The notes beneath the pieces are model-generated. The model did not search any database. It was not told the origin of the DNA and worked only from the letters and a program-made list of their open reading frames with translations. This document shows, in pieces, positions 43,586 through 52,490 of a stretch of 64,000 bases of DNA (position 1 is its first letter; each line of letters starts with the position of its first letter). The stretch comes from Rahnella aquatilis CIP 78.65 = ATCC 33071 (GTDB taxonomy: Bacteria > Pseudomonadota > Gammaproteobacteria > Enterobacterales > Enterobacteriaceae), in contig NC_016819.1 of the NCBI RefSeq assembly GCF_000241955.1, positions 51,488 to 115,487 on the forward strand. The letters are read 5' to 3'. Made by a program: the position numbers and the translations under genes.

Positions 43586-44119
43586 ATGGCTACCATCGGT
43601 ATTTTTTTTGGGTCTGATACCGGACAAACAAGAAAAGTTGCGAAGCTTATCCACCAGAAACTGGACGGGATTGCCGACGCGCCCCTGGATATCCGGCGCG
43701 CAACCCGCGAACAGTTTTTATCCTACCCGGTCCTGCTGTTAGGTACGCCAACGCTGGGCGATGGTGAGCTACCTGGTGTGGAGGCAGGCAGTCAGTACGA
43801 CTCCTGGCAGGAGTTCACCAACACGCTGTCTGAAGCTGATCTGACCGGTAAGACGGTGGCATTATTTGGGCTAGGCGATCAGCTTAACTATTCCAAAAAT
43901 TTTGTTAGCGCAATGCGGATCCTCTATGACCTCGTCATTGCGCGTGGCGCCTGTGTTGTCGGTAACTGGCCGCGTGAAGGCTATAAATTCTCGTTTTCCG
44001 CTGCACTGCTGGAAAACAATGAGTTTGTCGGCCTGCCACTGGATCAGGAAAATCAATACGACCTGACAGAAGAGCGTATTGACAGCTGGCTGGAGAAGCT
44101 TAAACCAGCAGTGCTTTGA
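43586..44119 (+). CDS. nifF: Nitrogenase flavodoxin NifF
   Basis: A 177-residue long-chain flavodoxin. The FMN phosphate loop is ATIGIFFGSDTGQTRKVAK; LGTPTLGDGELPG and VALFGLGDQLNYSKNFVSAM contact the isoalloxazine. It passes electrons from NifJ to NifH. The start at MATIGIFFG follows AGGAGATGATT, so the seven-codon upstream extension is rejected. It lies 65 bp after nifJ, with only a degenerate -24/-12 candidate between, so it is probably co-transcribed with nifJ. In Klebsiella nifF sits between nifM and nifL. Confidence 0.96.
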   Translation: MATIGIFFGSDTGQTRKVAKLIHQKLDGIADAPLDIRRATREQFLSYPVLLLGTPTLGDGELPGVEAGSQYDSWQEFTNTLSEADLTGKTVALFGLGDQLNYSKNFVSAMRILYDLVIARGACVVGNWPREGYKFSFSAALLENNEFVGLPLDQENQYDLTEERIDSWLEKLKPAVL

Positions 44120-44151
44120 CCCTCAGGTGATGGCACCTCTGCAAAAAATAT

Positions 44152-44175
44152 AAAACCAGCCGTCTGGCTGGTTTT
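44152..44175. terminator. Bidirectional terminator between nifF and nifQ
   Basis: AAAACCAGCC-GTCT-GGCTGGTTTT is a perfect 10-bp stem with A/T ends on both sides, placed between convergent nifF and nifQ. Confidence 0.85.
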
Positions 44176-44255
44176 GTTCTGTCGGTGGGTATCCGGTTTT
44201 CGCATACTATCTCTGGTCATTGCAGGTGAAATACGCAGAACCTGAGGCGTTGCGC

Positions 44256-44771
44256 CTAATCTTCCGGCGCAAAACAGGTGTGCCATTCGCAGCATTCATT
44301 ACAGCTTGGTGAACGGCAGACGATTTCTCCCAGCGACTGCAGGCATTGCTGGCGGTAGAAGAACTTTTTCCAGCGCATGTTCTGGTGATTCATCCTGACC
44401 AGTTCGGGAAAGCAATCGGTCATCAGGTCGCGCAGTTCAGCGCGGGAATCCAGCCCCAGATCCTGCCACAGATGGTCAAACCCCATTGATGCTGTGGCGA
44501 TCAGTTCATGCATCGGCGCGGCCTCCGGCACCTGTGACTGTGCGAGCCACTGCGCCAGTTGTTCCCGCTCACAGGTGCGTGCCTGCTGCAACAACCCGAG
44601 CAGTTTTTGCTGCTCGAATTGTAACGTTGAAAGCACCGGTGCAGCACGTCCGGTATGTTGCAGTAAAGCCTGCCAGGCGACGTCTCCCAGCCCCATCTGC
44701 GGCGGAAAACGTGAGCGCCCGGTCAGGTGCAATGACAGCAACCGGCTTAACCACCCCTGCGCGCCGTTCAT
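44256..44771 (-). CDS. nifQ: NifQ, molybdenum delivery for FeMo-co
   Basis: A 171-residue protein whose C terminus carries the NifQ cysteine pattern in QQCLQSLGEIVCRSPSCNECCEWHTCF, which binds an Fe-S/Mo cluster and donates molybdenum to NifEN/NifH during FeMo-co synthesis. Its ATG overlaps the last base of nifB, so it is translated with nifB. It ends at the terminator shared with nifF. Confidence 0.93.
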   Translation of the reverse strand: MNGAQGWLSRLLSLHLTGRSRFPPQMGLGDVAWQALLQHTGRAAPVLSTLQFEQQKLLGLLQQARTCEREQLAQWLAQSQVPEAAPMHELIATASMGFDHLWQDLGLDSRAELRDLMTDCFPELVRMNHQNMRWKKFFYRQQCLQSLGEIVCRSPSCNECCEWHTCFAPED

Positions 44772-46165
44772 TACGCCACCCCGCGAATGCTGATTTCACC
44801 CCCGGCCAGCTTTCGTTGCTGCCACCATTGCGCCAGCGCGGTTTCTACCGGCTGCCAGGCACCGTCCACCTGCGGCTCAATGCCCGCCGCTTCCAGACGT
44901 TTCCACGGCGTCAGGCCAATGCGGGCACAGAATACCGCTTTGACATCTGCCAGCAGTTCCAGCAATGCATCCATGTTCTGCGCCGCATCTTCCGGCTCGC
45001 AGTCATCCGGCGAGCGGCAATAGCGTGGCGTAAAACGCTGCCCGACCTGCATCACACCTGCCGCCGACAGGCTGTACAGCGTAAAACGATCGGCGTGACC
45101 GAAATGCTGATCAACAGCCTGCCCCTGTGACGTTGCGACAGCCACCAGACAGGCGTCCGCTTCTTCGGATCCGCCCTGCGATACAATGCTTGCGTGAAGC
45201 TGCGCGCGCTGATGCAGCACCGGTAAGTAAGGCGGCGGATTAACCGGCACGGATGCCAGCGGGAAAGCCGCATTGCGGTCTTCACCCAGCATGCCGATGG
45301 CGTCTGCGCGGCACTGATGGCAGTGCGTCATCTGCGGCATCGACATACCGCAGGATTTTCGCACCGAGGCCACCATATCAGCATCCGGTTCCGCCTGTCC
45401 GTTCAGCCCGAAAACGGTGCCGTGTTCCGGACGTGAAATCAGCGGCATGATGTTATGCAAAAACGCGCCCCATTCGCCCGCCTGCTGGCTGACCGCCTGC
45501 ATATGCTGGTCGTTAATCCCCGGGATCAGCACCGAATTGATTTTCACCAGTACACCTTTTTCAATCAGCTTTCTGATGCCTTCAGCCTGCCGTTCGATCA
45601 ACAAGTCTGCCGCCATCCGCCCGGTATAACGCTCACCTTCATACCACAGCCAGGCATAGATTTTTTCGGCGACCGCCGGATCGAGCGCATTCATCGTCAC
45701 CGTCACGTGATCCACACCGATATCCACCAGCCGGTCCACCACATCCGGCAACATCAGGCCATTGGTGGAAAGACACAGTTTGAGATCCGGCAGTTGCTGG
45801 CGCAGCAGTTCGAGGGTCTGAAACGTGCGACCGATATTGGCCAGCGGATCGCCTGGCCCGGCAATACCGACCACGGAGAGTTGCGGGATCGCCGCCGCCA
45901 CCTGACGGGCTTTGGCGACAGCCTGCTCGGGAAGCAACAATTCCGACACGACACCCGGACGTGATTCGTTACTGCAATCATATTTGCGGTTGCAGTAATG
46001 GCATTGCAGGTTACAGGCCGGGGCGACGGCCAGGTGCATGCGGGCAAAGCGGTGATGCCCGCTGACGGAATAACACGGATGCTGCGCCGCTTTACGGGCC
46101 AGTTGTTCATTTACACGGGACGGGCTTTGGCCGGAGCAACCCGCAGAGGAAGGACAGGATGTCAT
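44771..46165 (-). CDS. nifB: NifB, radical-SAM synthase of the FeMo-co core
   Basis: A 464-residue protein. The radical-SAM motif is CNLQCHYC (Cys51, Cys55, Cys58), within HLAVAPACNLQCHYCNRKYD and followed by CSNESRPGV. The C-terminal ~110 residues form a NifX/NafY-like domain (AVATSQGQAVDQHFGHADRFTLY). It builds the carbide-containing NifB-co (8Fe-9S-C) from two 4Fe clusters. It is followed by nifQ with one-base overlap. Its own sigma-54 promoter and UAS lie upstream. Confidence 0.97.
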   Translation of the reverse strand: MTSCPSSAGCSGQSPSRVNEQLARKAAQHPCYSVSGHHRFARMHLAVAPACNLQCHYCNRKYDCSNESRPGVVSELLLPEQAVAKARQVAAAIPQLSVVGIAGPGDPLANIGRTFQTLELLRQQLPDLKLCLSTNGLMLPDVVDRLVDIGVDHVTVTMNALDPAVAEKIYAWLWYEGERYTGRMAADLLIERQAEGIRKLIEKGVLVKINSVLIPGINDQHMQAVSQQAGEWGAFLHNIMPLISRPEHGTVFGLNGQAEPDADMVASVRKSCGMSMPQMTHCHQCRADAIGMLGEDRNAAFPLASVPVNPPPYLPVLHQRAQLHASIVSQGGSEEADACLVAVATSQGQAVDQHFGHADRFTLYSLSAAGVMQVGQRFTPRYCRSPDDCEPEDAAQNMDALLELLADVKAVFCARIGLTPWKRLEAAGIEPQVDGAWQPVETALAQWWQQRKLAGGEISIRGVA

Positions 46166-46202
46166 AGCGGTAAACCTTAATCAGCAGAAGGTTCTGAATA
46201 TC

Positions 46203-46218
46203 TGCAAAGGTTATACCG
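46203..46218 (-). promoter_or_regulatory. Sigma-54 promoter of nifBQ
   Basis: On the reverse strand, CGGTATAACCTTTGCA has GG-N10-GC, with TTGCA at the -12. It is about 40 bp before nifB. Confidence 0.75.
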
Positions 46219-46310
46219 CCTGAAAAAATGATATAAATTGTTATTTATCAGAAGATTAAAACTAATACATGCGCGTTTTTTTTGTCAGGTTCACGGCGTT
46301 GTGCCGACAT

Positions 46311-46326
46311 TGTTTCAAAAGCAACA
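46311..46326 (-). promoter_or_regulatory. NifA binding site (UAS) of nifBQ
   Basis: TGTTTCAAAAGCAACA fits TGT-N10-ACA and is ~93 bp before the -24 element, just past the nifA stop. Confidence 0.7.
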
Positions 46327-46358
46327 AGGCCGGCACGCCACCGTGTGAGGATGTCAGA

Positions 46359-47915
46359 TCAGATACGGTGCATGTTGATGTCCATAATCTGGATACGGTA
46401 GGCAATCTGGCGCGGTGTCATGCCCAGCAGTCGGGCCGCTTTGGCCTGCACCCAGCCGGTTTTCTCCAGTGCGGCAATCACCCGCTGGCGTTCGTCGAGT
46501 TCCTGATCCAGCCAGCTTTCATCTGTCGCGAGCGGCAGGCCGGGTTTGACGGACAGCGCCGGGGATTCATGGTGATTGAACAGGATCACGTCGCGGTCGA
46601 TCAGCCCTTCATCGGTCATTACCGACGCCCGTTCGAGACAGTTTTCCAGTTCACGCACGTTGCCTGGCCAGCTGTAGGTCATCAGCAGACGCACCGCACC
46701 ATCACTGATGCGCAGTTCCCGCCCCTGACGCAGCGCAATCTTTTTGACCAGAAACGGCGCCAGATCGGCGATATCATCCAGCCTTTCACGCAGTGCAGGC
46801 AGCGAAACCGGCATCACGTTCAGGCGATAATACAGGTCTTCGCGAAAATTCCCGGCACGCACTTCCTCTTCAAGATTACGGTTGGTGGCAGCAATAATGC
46901 GCACATCAACTTTCAGCGTGGTATCGCCGCCGACCCGTTCCATTTCACCTTCCTGCAAAATGCGCAGCAATTTGGCCTGAAACGACGCGCTCGATTCACC
47001 AATTTCATCGAGAAATAATGTGCCGCCGTCCGCCAGTTCAAAGCGCCCTTTTCGGGTGCGTATAGCGCCGGTGAAGGCCCCTTTTTCATGTCCGAACAGT
47101 TCGCTTTCCAGCAGGTTATCCGGCAGCGCGGCGCAGTTGAATTTCACAAATGGCGCGGCCGCACGGGGTGAGTTGTAATGAATGGCATTGGCGATAAGTT
47201 CCTTGCCGGTGCCGCTTTCACCACGCACCAGAACCGTGGTATCCCATTTGGAAACCTGCCGTAAAATGTCCATCGTCTGGCGCATCGCCTGACTTTTCCC
47301 GACCATCTGCTCAAAACCAAACTGGCGCGGAACACTGCACCGGACCGGCGTTTGAGCAGGCAATGATTCCGGGGGCGTGGCAGAACGCAGTGGCTGGCTG
47401 ATGAGATTGGCGACCATTTCTAAAAACCGCGTACTGGCAGCCAGCCGGTCTTCGTGCAACGCCATCGGCTGTGCCACCAGCACACCCGCAGGCTGATTAT
47501 CCGCACCGGGGATCGGCACACCAATCAGCGGCAGGCTGTAATCGTAAATATTCAGGCGGTCGAGAAAACGCTGATCGTCTGAAATGCGCGGTAACACCAG
47601 CGCCTGACGCTGGCTCATCACCGCGCCGATCACGCCTTCCCCCATGCGGTAACGGACATGGCGGGTCTCTTTTTTCCTTTCGCCGTCGATGCCATGCAGG
47701 GATTCCACAAACAGTGCATTGCGTTCTTTATCAAACAGACACACCATGCCGTATTGCATAAATGCATGATCGTGAAGCACTTCGAGGATCGCCGCCAGTG
47801 CGCGCGCGGTATTGCTTTCCTGACTCAGCGCCACGCTGATGCGATAAAGCGCCGTAAACTGGGCAGACATATCAAAGCGCCGGATAACCGGGCCCGCGGT
47901 AGGTAACTGGGTCAT
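46359..47915 (-). CDS. nifA: NifA, sigma-54-dependent activator of nif genes
   Basis: A 518-residue enhancer-binding protein nearly colinear with Klebsiella NifA. It has an N-terminal GAF domain ([38 protein letters not shown]), a AAA+ domain with Walker A GESGTGKE, the sigma-54 loop GAFTGA and Walker [12 protein letters not shown], and a C-terminal Fis-type helix-turn-helix ([27 protein letters not shown]). It activates the -24/-12 promoters via TGT-N10-ACA. It overlaps nifL by four bases (ATGA); NifL inhibits it under oxygen or fixed nitrogen. Confidence 0.97.
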   Translation of the reverse strand: MTQLPTAGPVIRRFDMSAQFTALYRISVALSQESNTARALAAILEVLHDHAFMQYGMVCLFDKERNALFVESLHGIDGERKKETRHVRYRMGEGVIGAVMSQRQALVLPRISDDQRFLDRLNIYDYSLPLIGVPIPGADNQPAGVLVAQPMALHEDRLAASTRFLEMVANLISQPLRSATPPESLPAQTPVRCSVPRQFGFEQMVGKSQAMRQTMDILRQVSKWDTTVLVRGESGTGKELIANAIHYNSPRAAAPFVKFNCAALPDNLLESELFGHEKGAFTGAIRTRKGRFELADGGTLFLDEIGESSASFQAKLLRILQEGEMERVGGDTTLKVDVRIIAATNRNLEEEVRAGNFREDLYYRLNVMPVSLPALRERLDDIADLAPFLVKKIALRQGRELRISDGAVRLLMTYSWPGNVRELENCLERASVMTDEGLIDRDVILFNHHESPALSVKPGLPLATDESWLDQELDERQRVIAALEKTGWVQAKAARLLGMTPRQIAYRIQIMDINMHRI

Positions 47916-49399
47916 TTTAAGCCTCCGGTGATAACCTGCTGTACCGGCAGGCGTAACGTCAGCAAGGTGCCGCCATCAGGGCGGACCGAGAGATCTAAAG
48001 AACCGCGATGATGGGCGATCAGCGTCTGGATAAGGCGCAGCTCCATGCCATTCCCCGGACGGGAAAACGCCGCTTCCGGGCGGGCATAACGCACCCGTTC
48101 ACGCGGCACATTATCGGTAATGTCAAAACACAACCAGCTCGCATCCTGCTTCGCAACAATGTTCACCGAGAGCTTCAGAGACGGCATGGCCTGCGCCTGT
48201 GACAGCGTGTGATCAATCCATAAGCTCAGCGCGGTAAGGATTTGCGTTCGTTGCCCGACAGCGTGCAGATCAGATGGCATGACCACGTAACGCAATTCAC
48301 CGTCACTGAGAAAATGGCTGTCGTACAGCGCGCTCAGATCGTCGAAGAATTCACTGACCGGCCATTCTGCCTGCGGCTCAAAATCCAGCGACGGACGGCA
48401 GGCCTGTAAGCGACTCACCGCCTGCTCGCCTTCGCGCCAGGCGAATTCCAGCGCCATGTTGTTGCCTTCTTCGCCGTTAAGACGACGCGCAGCCGCCAGC
48501 ATATTAATTGGCCCGTTGAGCTGAATCAGCGCGGCATCAAGCGACTCGCGGATGGCTGCCAGCAATTTGCCGTTGGTAAGTTTTTGCTTGAGCCGGTCAA
48601 GATAACCCTGCTGCTGCCGGTGATGCTGATCGGTGCAGTCGGTGAGAACAATCAGTTTTCCCGGCGCGGTAATGCCGGTAAAAAAGCGGCTGGCCTCTTC
48701 ATTAACGCCCTGCAATGACCACTGACCGAAAGAAAACCAGCGTACGTTGCCGCGCATGGAAACCGGCACCGGTTCGCCACTGTTGAGCATCTCTTTGAGT
48801 TGCGGATAGCCCATTTCAGCCAGCAGCTCTTTGCCGCCGCAGTCCGCGCACAGGGTTTTGTAGGCCAGATTGTCCATCACCACATTGTCCTGCTCATCCA
48901 CCACCACCACGGCGGCGGGAATATTGTTCAGCACCTCCGTGAACAAGGTGATGTGGTTGCGCAACCGCTGCTCCAGCGCGTATTTCTCGCTGATATCTTT
49001 GTGCATGCCGAGGTAATGCTCCACCTGCCCGTCCGCGCCTAAAACAGGCGTGATAGTGACATCCGCCAGATAAAGCGAACGGTTATTACGCCGGTTGATC
49101 AGTTGGCCGTTCCAGGATTTGCCCTGCAACAAAGTGCGCCACATTTCGTCATAGATATGTTTCGGCGTCTGCTGGCTGGCCAGCAGACGGTGGTTCTCGC
49201 CCAAAAGTGTCTCAAGTGCAAAACCCGTCTGGCGGCAGAATGCCGGATTGGCATAACAAATGCGCGCCTGCGGATCGGTCAGCGAAATCGCCACCGATGA
49301 TTGTTCAACCACGGTATAAAACAGTGAAGGATGTTGCAGCGACAAGCGGCTGGCGATATTCCCCTCAGGAAATGATGCTGATAACGCCGTAATACTCAT
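47912..49399 (-). CDS. nifL: NifL, flavoprotein antagonist of NifA
   Basis: A 495-residue regulator. PAS1 (LFYTVVEQSSVAISLTDPQARICYANPAFCRQTGFALETLLGENHRLLASQ) binds FAD and senses redox, and PAS2 follows (LFTEVLNNIPAAVVVVDEQDNVVMDNLAYKTLCADCG). The C-terminal GHKL-like part ends GNGMELRLIQTLIAHHRGSLDLS. The usual phospho-acceptor histidine need not be functional, since NifL works by direct binding. Start at MSITALSASFPEGN (49399), preceded by GGGGAGAAAGAC; the 14-codon extension overlaps the leader. It is first in the nifLA operon. Confidence 0.95.
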   Translation of the reverse strand: MSITALSASFPEGNIASRLSLQHPSLFYTVVEQSSVAISLTDPQARICYANPAFCRQTGFALETLLGENHRLLASQQTPKHIYDEMWRTLLQGKSWNGQLINRRNNRSLYLADVTITPVLGADGQVEHYLGMHKDISEKYALEQRLRNHITLFTEVLNNIPAAVVVVDEQDNVVMDNLAYKTLCADCGGKELLAEMGYPQLKEMLNSGEPVPVSMRGNVRWFSFGQWSLQGVNEEASRFFTGITAPGKLIVLTDCTDQHHRQQQGYLDRLKQKLTNGKLLAAIRESLDAALIQLNGPINMLAAARRLNGEEGNNMALEFAWREGEQAVSRLQACRPSLDFEPQAEWPVSEFFDDLSALYDSHFLSDGELRYVVMPSDLHAVGQRTQILTALSLWIDHTLSQAQAMPSLKLSVNIVAKQDASWLCFDITDNVPRERVRYARPEAAFSRPGNGMELRLIQTLIAHHRGSLDLSVRPDGGTLLTLRLPVQQVITGGLK

Positions 49400-49463
49400 G
49401 TCTTTCTCCCCTTTATTGCGCAATGCCGGAACCCAAATCACACCTGAACCAACCGTAATAACC

Positions 49464-49481
49464 CTGCAATTTGCAGGCCTT
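49464..49481 (-). promoter_or_regulatory. Probable sigma-54 promoter of nifLA
   Basis: On the reverse strand, AAGGCCTGCAAATTGCAG shows GG-N10-GC with TTGCA at the -12. It lies ~65 bp before nifL, leaving a leader long enough for the RBS. The CTGCAA/TTGCAG symmetry is a further feature. No TGT-N10-ACA lies upstream, consistent with control by NtrC rather than NifA. A closer GG-N10-GC at ~49420 would leave almost no leader. Confidence 0.55.
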
Positions 49482-49701
49482 TCGCGGACTTATCTGCCCA
49501 AAGGTTGATCTGAACGGGGTGTTTTAAACATCAGGATGCAAAGCGGGCCAGTTTTTACCACAAACCAGGCAAAGCGCGGTGTGGCACAAGGCCGGAGGCA
49601 GGATTTCCATGCGCTGTTATAAGGCAACGAAGGCAGTTTATGTGCATTTTTCGTGCAAAACGGGCATTAACCCGTCTGCACCAACAAGAAGGAGAACAGG
49701 C

Positions 49702-50496
49702 TCAGGCGTTGATCAGTTGTTGCAGCCACTGGCGCTGATAATGATTCTGTTGCCGGGCAATCAGTTGCTGACGCACCCGCGTTAAGGCCTCGGCTTTCGG
49801 CAAGGGTTGCGGCAGGCGAATTTGTTCGCACAACAACAGATGCCAGCCCAGTTCGGTTTCAACGGGGCTGCTCAGTTGCCCGGCCTCGAGACGAAATAAT
49901 GTGTCTTCCAGTTGCGGATAAAGAATGCCGCGCCCGACCCAGCCCAGTACGCCGCCGCCCATCGCACTCGGGCAGTGGGAATAGCGCAGTGCCTGGCGGG
50001 CAAACAGCGCATGCCCGTCACGCAAACGGCGCGCAATGGCATCAATCTGTTCACGAACCGCCGGAGAATTGCCCTCCACGGTCAGCAGCAGATGGCGGGT
50101 GTAACGCTGTTCGGGGCGAACAAAATGCTGCGCATGCCCGCGATACCACGCCTCAACCTGCGCATCATCCGGCAGCGGTGCCTGTTGCTGCACCCAGTTT
50201 AACTGTTCGCGCAACAGCGTCTGATGTAATAGCAGTTCTTCGGTCTCGGTCGCCGTCAGTTCCAGCTCTGGCAGCTCGGCGGCCAGCGCCTGCCGCGTGA
50301 CTTCCACCGACTGCGGTTCAATATTCAACGCGTGTTCCAGGGCCGCCTGCGCCACAGCTTCTTCTATCACCTGCTGACGCTGCCAGGCTTCGATAAACTG
50401 CTGATACTGCGCTGGCGTCGGGTTGAGTTCTTCACTCAGTTTCATCTGTTTTGCCAGTTTCCAGCGGCTGTAACGGTGCCACACAGGTATACTCAT
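49702..50496 (-). CDS. nifM: NifM, peptidyl-prolyl isomerase for NifH maturation
   Basis: A 264-residue protein. The N-terminal helical part is variable. The C-terminal parvulin-type PPIase domain is PEQRYTRHLLLTVEGNSPAVREQIDAIARRLRDGHALFARQALRYSHCPSAMGGGVLGWVGRGILYPQLEDTLFRLEAGQLSSPVETELGWHLLLCEQIR. It folds and activates the NifH dimer. It overlaps nifZ by four bases and ends the long iscA-like-nifUSVWZM operon; ~200 bp separate it from the nifL promoter. Confidence 0.95.
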   Translation of the reverse strand: MSIPVWHRYSRWKLAKQMKLSEELNPTPAQYQQFIEAWQRQQVIEEAVAQAALEHALNIEPQSVEVTRQALAAELPELELTATETEELLLHQTLLREQLNWVQQQAPLPDDAQVEAWYRGHAQHFVRPEQRYTRHLLLTVEGNSPAVREQIDAIARRLRDGHALFARQALRYSHCPSAMGGGVLGWVGRGILYPQLEDTLFRLEAGQLSSPVETELGWHLLLCEQIRLPQPLPKAEALTRVRQQLIARQQNHYQRQWLQQLINA

Positions 50497-50936
50497 GCCA
50501 GTTCCTCTTCGAGCTTCAGCGCATGTTCAGGCACCTGAAATATCCGCTGCGCAAACAAAACCTGATAATGAAAAATGCTGTCCAGCGGTTCACAGCTCAT
50601 CACGCGGCCCATACCGCCCTGCGGCACCACCACTTCACCACGGATAACCAGACTGCGACGCGAACTGACCCGGTCACCGTATTGAAAAGCGCCTGCCAGC
50701 CAGGGGGCATCACCGGCTATCAGCTCCTGTTCGCGGCAGCCAATAATCAGGTCGTCGTCGAGAAAATGCACCTGATACACGATGGTGTCCTGCAAAAACA
50801 CTCCCCATTCACGCACGTATCCCAGACTGCCGCGGCGGATCAGTAAGTCGCCGCACGTTTTACCCGCGAACGTACCGTCATCGCGTACGATGCGTGTCAC
50901 TCTCACCTGCTGGTCGACCTCAAATACCGGTTTCAT
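50493..50936 (-). CDS. nifZ: NifZ, assembly factor for the MoFe protein
   Basis: A 147-residue protein with the NifZ domain VFEVDQQVRVTRIVRDDGTFAGKTCGDLLIRRGSLGYVREWGVFLQDTIVYQVHFLDDDLIIGCREQELI. NifZ helps form the second P-cluster in NifDK. It overlaps nifM and nifW by four bases each, showing tight translational coupling. Confidence 0.94.
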   Translation of the reverse strand: MKPVFEVDQQVRVTRIVRDDGTFAGKTCGDLLIRRGSLGYVREWGVFLQDTIVYQVHFLDDDLIIGCREQELIAGDAPWLAGAFQYGDRVSSRRSLVIRGEVVVPQGGMGRVMSCEPLDSIFHYQVLFAQRIFQVPEHALKLEEELA

Positions 50937-51271
50937 GGCCTTACCTCCAGCAAATCGTTCCAGTCGATAAAGCTGCCGTTATTGCGCTGATACACCGCCA
51001 GCCCGGACTGCGTATTCAGCGGCCCGGCCACGGTGTGCTGATAGCTTTCGGCCAGCAGACGCCGGGCCAGCCGCCAGTCAGCGCGGTCTGATTCTTCCTC
51101 ATCGACAAAGTGTACCGGCACGGCTGCCGTCAGCCGCTGGTTAAACTGCGCCATGATGTGCAGATGGCGGCTGCGTAACAGGACCGGGTCCACCTCCAGT
51201 TCGAAGAAATCGAAAAACGACTGCGCCGATTCCAGCTCATCAACACCTTCAATACGGGTAAACCAGTCCAT
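50933..51271 (-). CDS. nifW: NifW, nitrogenase-stabilising protein
   Basis: A 112-residue protein beginning MDWFTRIEGVDELESAQSFF and continuing DFFELEVDPVLLRSRHLHIMAQFN, the conserved NifW core (Shethna-type stabilisation of the MoFe protein and P-cluster maturation with NifZ). It lies one base after nifV and overlaps nifZ by four. Confidence 0.94.
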   Translation of the reverse strand: MDWFTRIEGVDELESAQSFFDFFELEVDPVLLRSRHLHIMAQFNQRLTAAVPVHFVDEEESDRADWRLARRLLAESYQHTVAGPLNTQSGLAVYQRNNGSFIDWNDLLEVRP

Positions 51272-51272
51272 G

Positions 51273-52475
51273 TCAGCCTCCCTGAGCCTGAAGTTGTCCT
51301 TCGAACGGGATCTGATCGTCCATCCGCATCTGGCACATGGCGATCACTTCATCCTCGCCCGGATTACGTTTGAAATGTTCGGCAAAGCGTTTCACCTCCT
51401 GCAACATCAACAGGGTTTGTGTCTCGCTGAGGATATACCCCAGACGCGCGCAGATGCCGCTCACCGCCTGCCTGCCTGAGTGTTTGCCAAGCACCAGATT
51501 AAATTCCCGCCCGACCAGAGAGGGATCGATGCCCTGATAACTGCGCGGGTCGCGCAGCAGTGCCGCCACATGCAAGCCGGATTCGTGGGTGAAAACCTGC
51601 CCGCCGACCAGCGGATGCTGCACGTCAATGGTTCTCCCCGCCGCAGCAGCTACAAGGCGGCACAACGCCGGCAGTTCGGTGAAATCGATACCACAGTCGA
51701 GATGCAGGCAACGATCGAGTGACAAGGTCACGCTTTCGAGCGCCGCATTCCCCGCCCGTTCGCCAAGCCCGAGCACCGTAGTGTTCACATGCGTCGCACC
51801 CGCCCTGACCGCCGCCAGCGTGTTGGCAGTTGCCATACCCAGATCGTTATGCGCATGTATTTCCAACCCGCCGTGCCAGTGCTGGCGTAATGCCGAAATA
51901 CGGGTAAAGGTACTGAAGGGATCGAGAATGCCCAGCGTATCGGCAAACCGCATCCGTTCTATGCCCAGATCCGCCGCCACTTCCGCCAGCATGTGCAAAG
52001 TTTCATCGGCGGAGCGCGAGGCATCCTCACAGCCCATACACACCCGCATACCGAGACGGTGTGCAAGCTGCACCAGCGGTTTAAGTGAGGCAATCACCGC
52101 AGGCCATGGCCGATGTAGTTTCTGCTCGCGCAGTAAATCTGACGCCGGTACCGAGATATCTACCCAGTCCATGCCCACCCGCGCAGAATCGTGAATTTCT
52201 GCTGAATTCATCCGGCACCACGACATCATCACCGTGTCCGGCAGTTGTCTGCGCAAAATCGCCAGCCGCACGCACTCTTCCTCGCCGAGCGCCGGTGTCC
52301 CCGCTTCCAGCTCACGGACACCGGCATTCACCAGCGCCTGGGCAATTTCCATTTTTTCACTGGCGCGAAATGCCACGCCGGGGCTTTGTTCGCCATCACG
52401 CAAAGTGGTGTCGTTGATTGTGACCGCCACGGGCCTGTTACCACCGCCAGTCCGTTCCGCTTCTGAAGCCGCCAT
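51273..52475 (-). CDS. nifV: Homocitrate synthase NifV
   Basis: A 400-residue alpha-isopropylmalate/homocitrate synthase-family enzyme: [57 protein letters not shown], the metal-site [41 protein letters not shown] and [15 protein letters not shown]. It condenses acetyl-CoA and 2-oxoglutarate to homocitrate, the organic ligand of FeMo-co. ATG 52475 is seven bases after AGGAG; a GTG immediately before it is the alternative. The N terminus is about eight residues longer than Klebsiella NifV. Confidence 0.96.
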   Translation of the reverse strand: MAASEAERTGGGNRPVAVTINDTTLRDGEQSPGVAFRASEKMEIAQALVNAGVRELEAGTPALGEEECVRLAILRRQLPDTVMMSWCRMNSAEIHDSARVGMDWVDISVPASDLLREQKLHRPWPAVIASLKPLVQLAHRLGMRVCMGCEDASRSADETLHMLAEVAADLGIERMRFADTLGILDPFSTFTRISALRQHWHGGLEIHAHNDLGMATANTLAAVRAGATHVNTTVLGLGERAGNAALESVTLSLDRCLHLDCGIDFTELPALCRLVAAAAGRTIDVQHPLVGGQVFTHESGLHVAALLRDPRSYQGIDPSLVGREFNLVLGKHSGRQAVSGICARLGYILSETQTLLMLQEVKRFAEHFKRNPGEDEVIAMCQMRMDDQIPFEGQLQAQGG

Positions 52476-52490
52476 CACCCGTCTCCTGTC

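Noticed and set aside
44486-45130. 214-codon forward ORF opposite nifQ-nifB
   Set aside because: Antisense shadow crossing two real overlapping genes; Arg/Pro-rich with no domain.
49418-49434. Second GG-N10-GC match close to nifL
   Set aside because: A start about 12 bp downstream would leave almost no leader for the ribosome site. The match at 49464 is better placed.
49641-49660. TGTGCATTTTTCGTGCAAAA as an NtrC site for nifLA
   Set aside because: Only about 8 of 12 consensus positions match in the 17-bp register. The position is plausible but the match is too weak.
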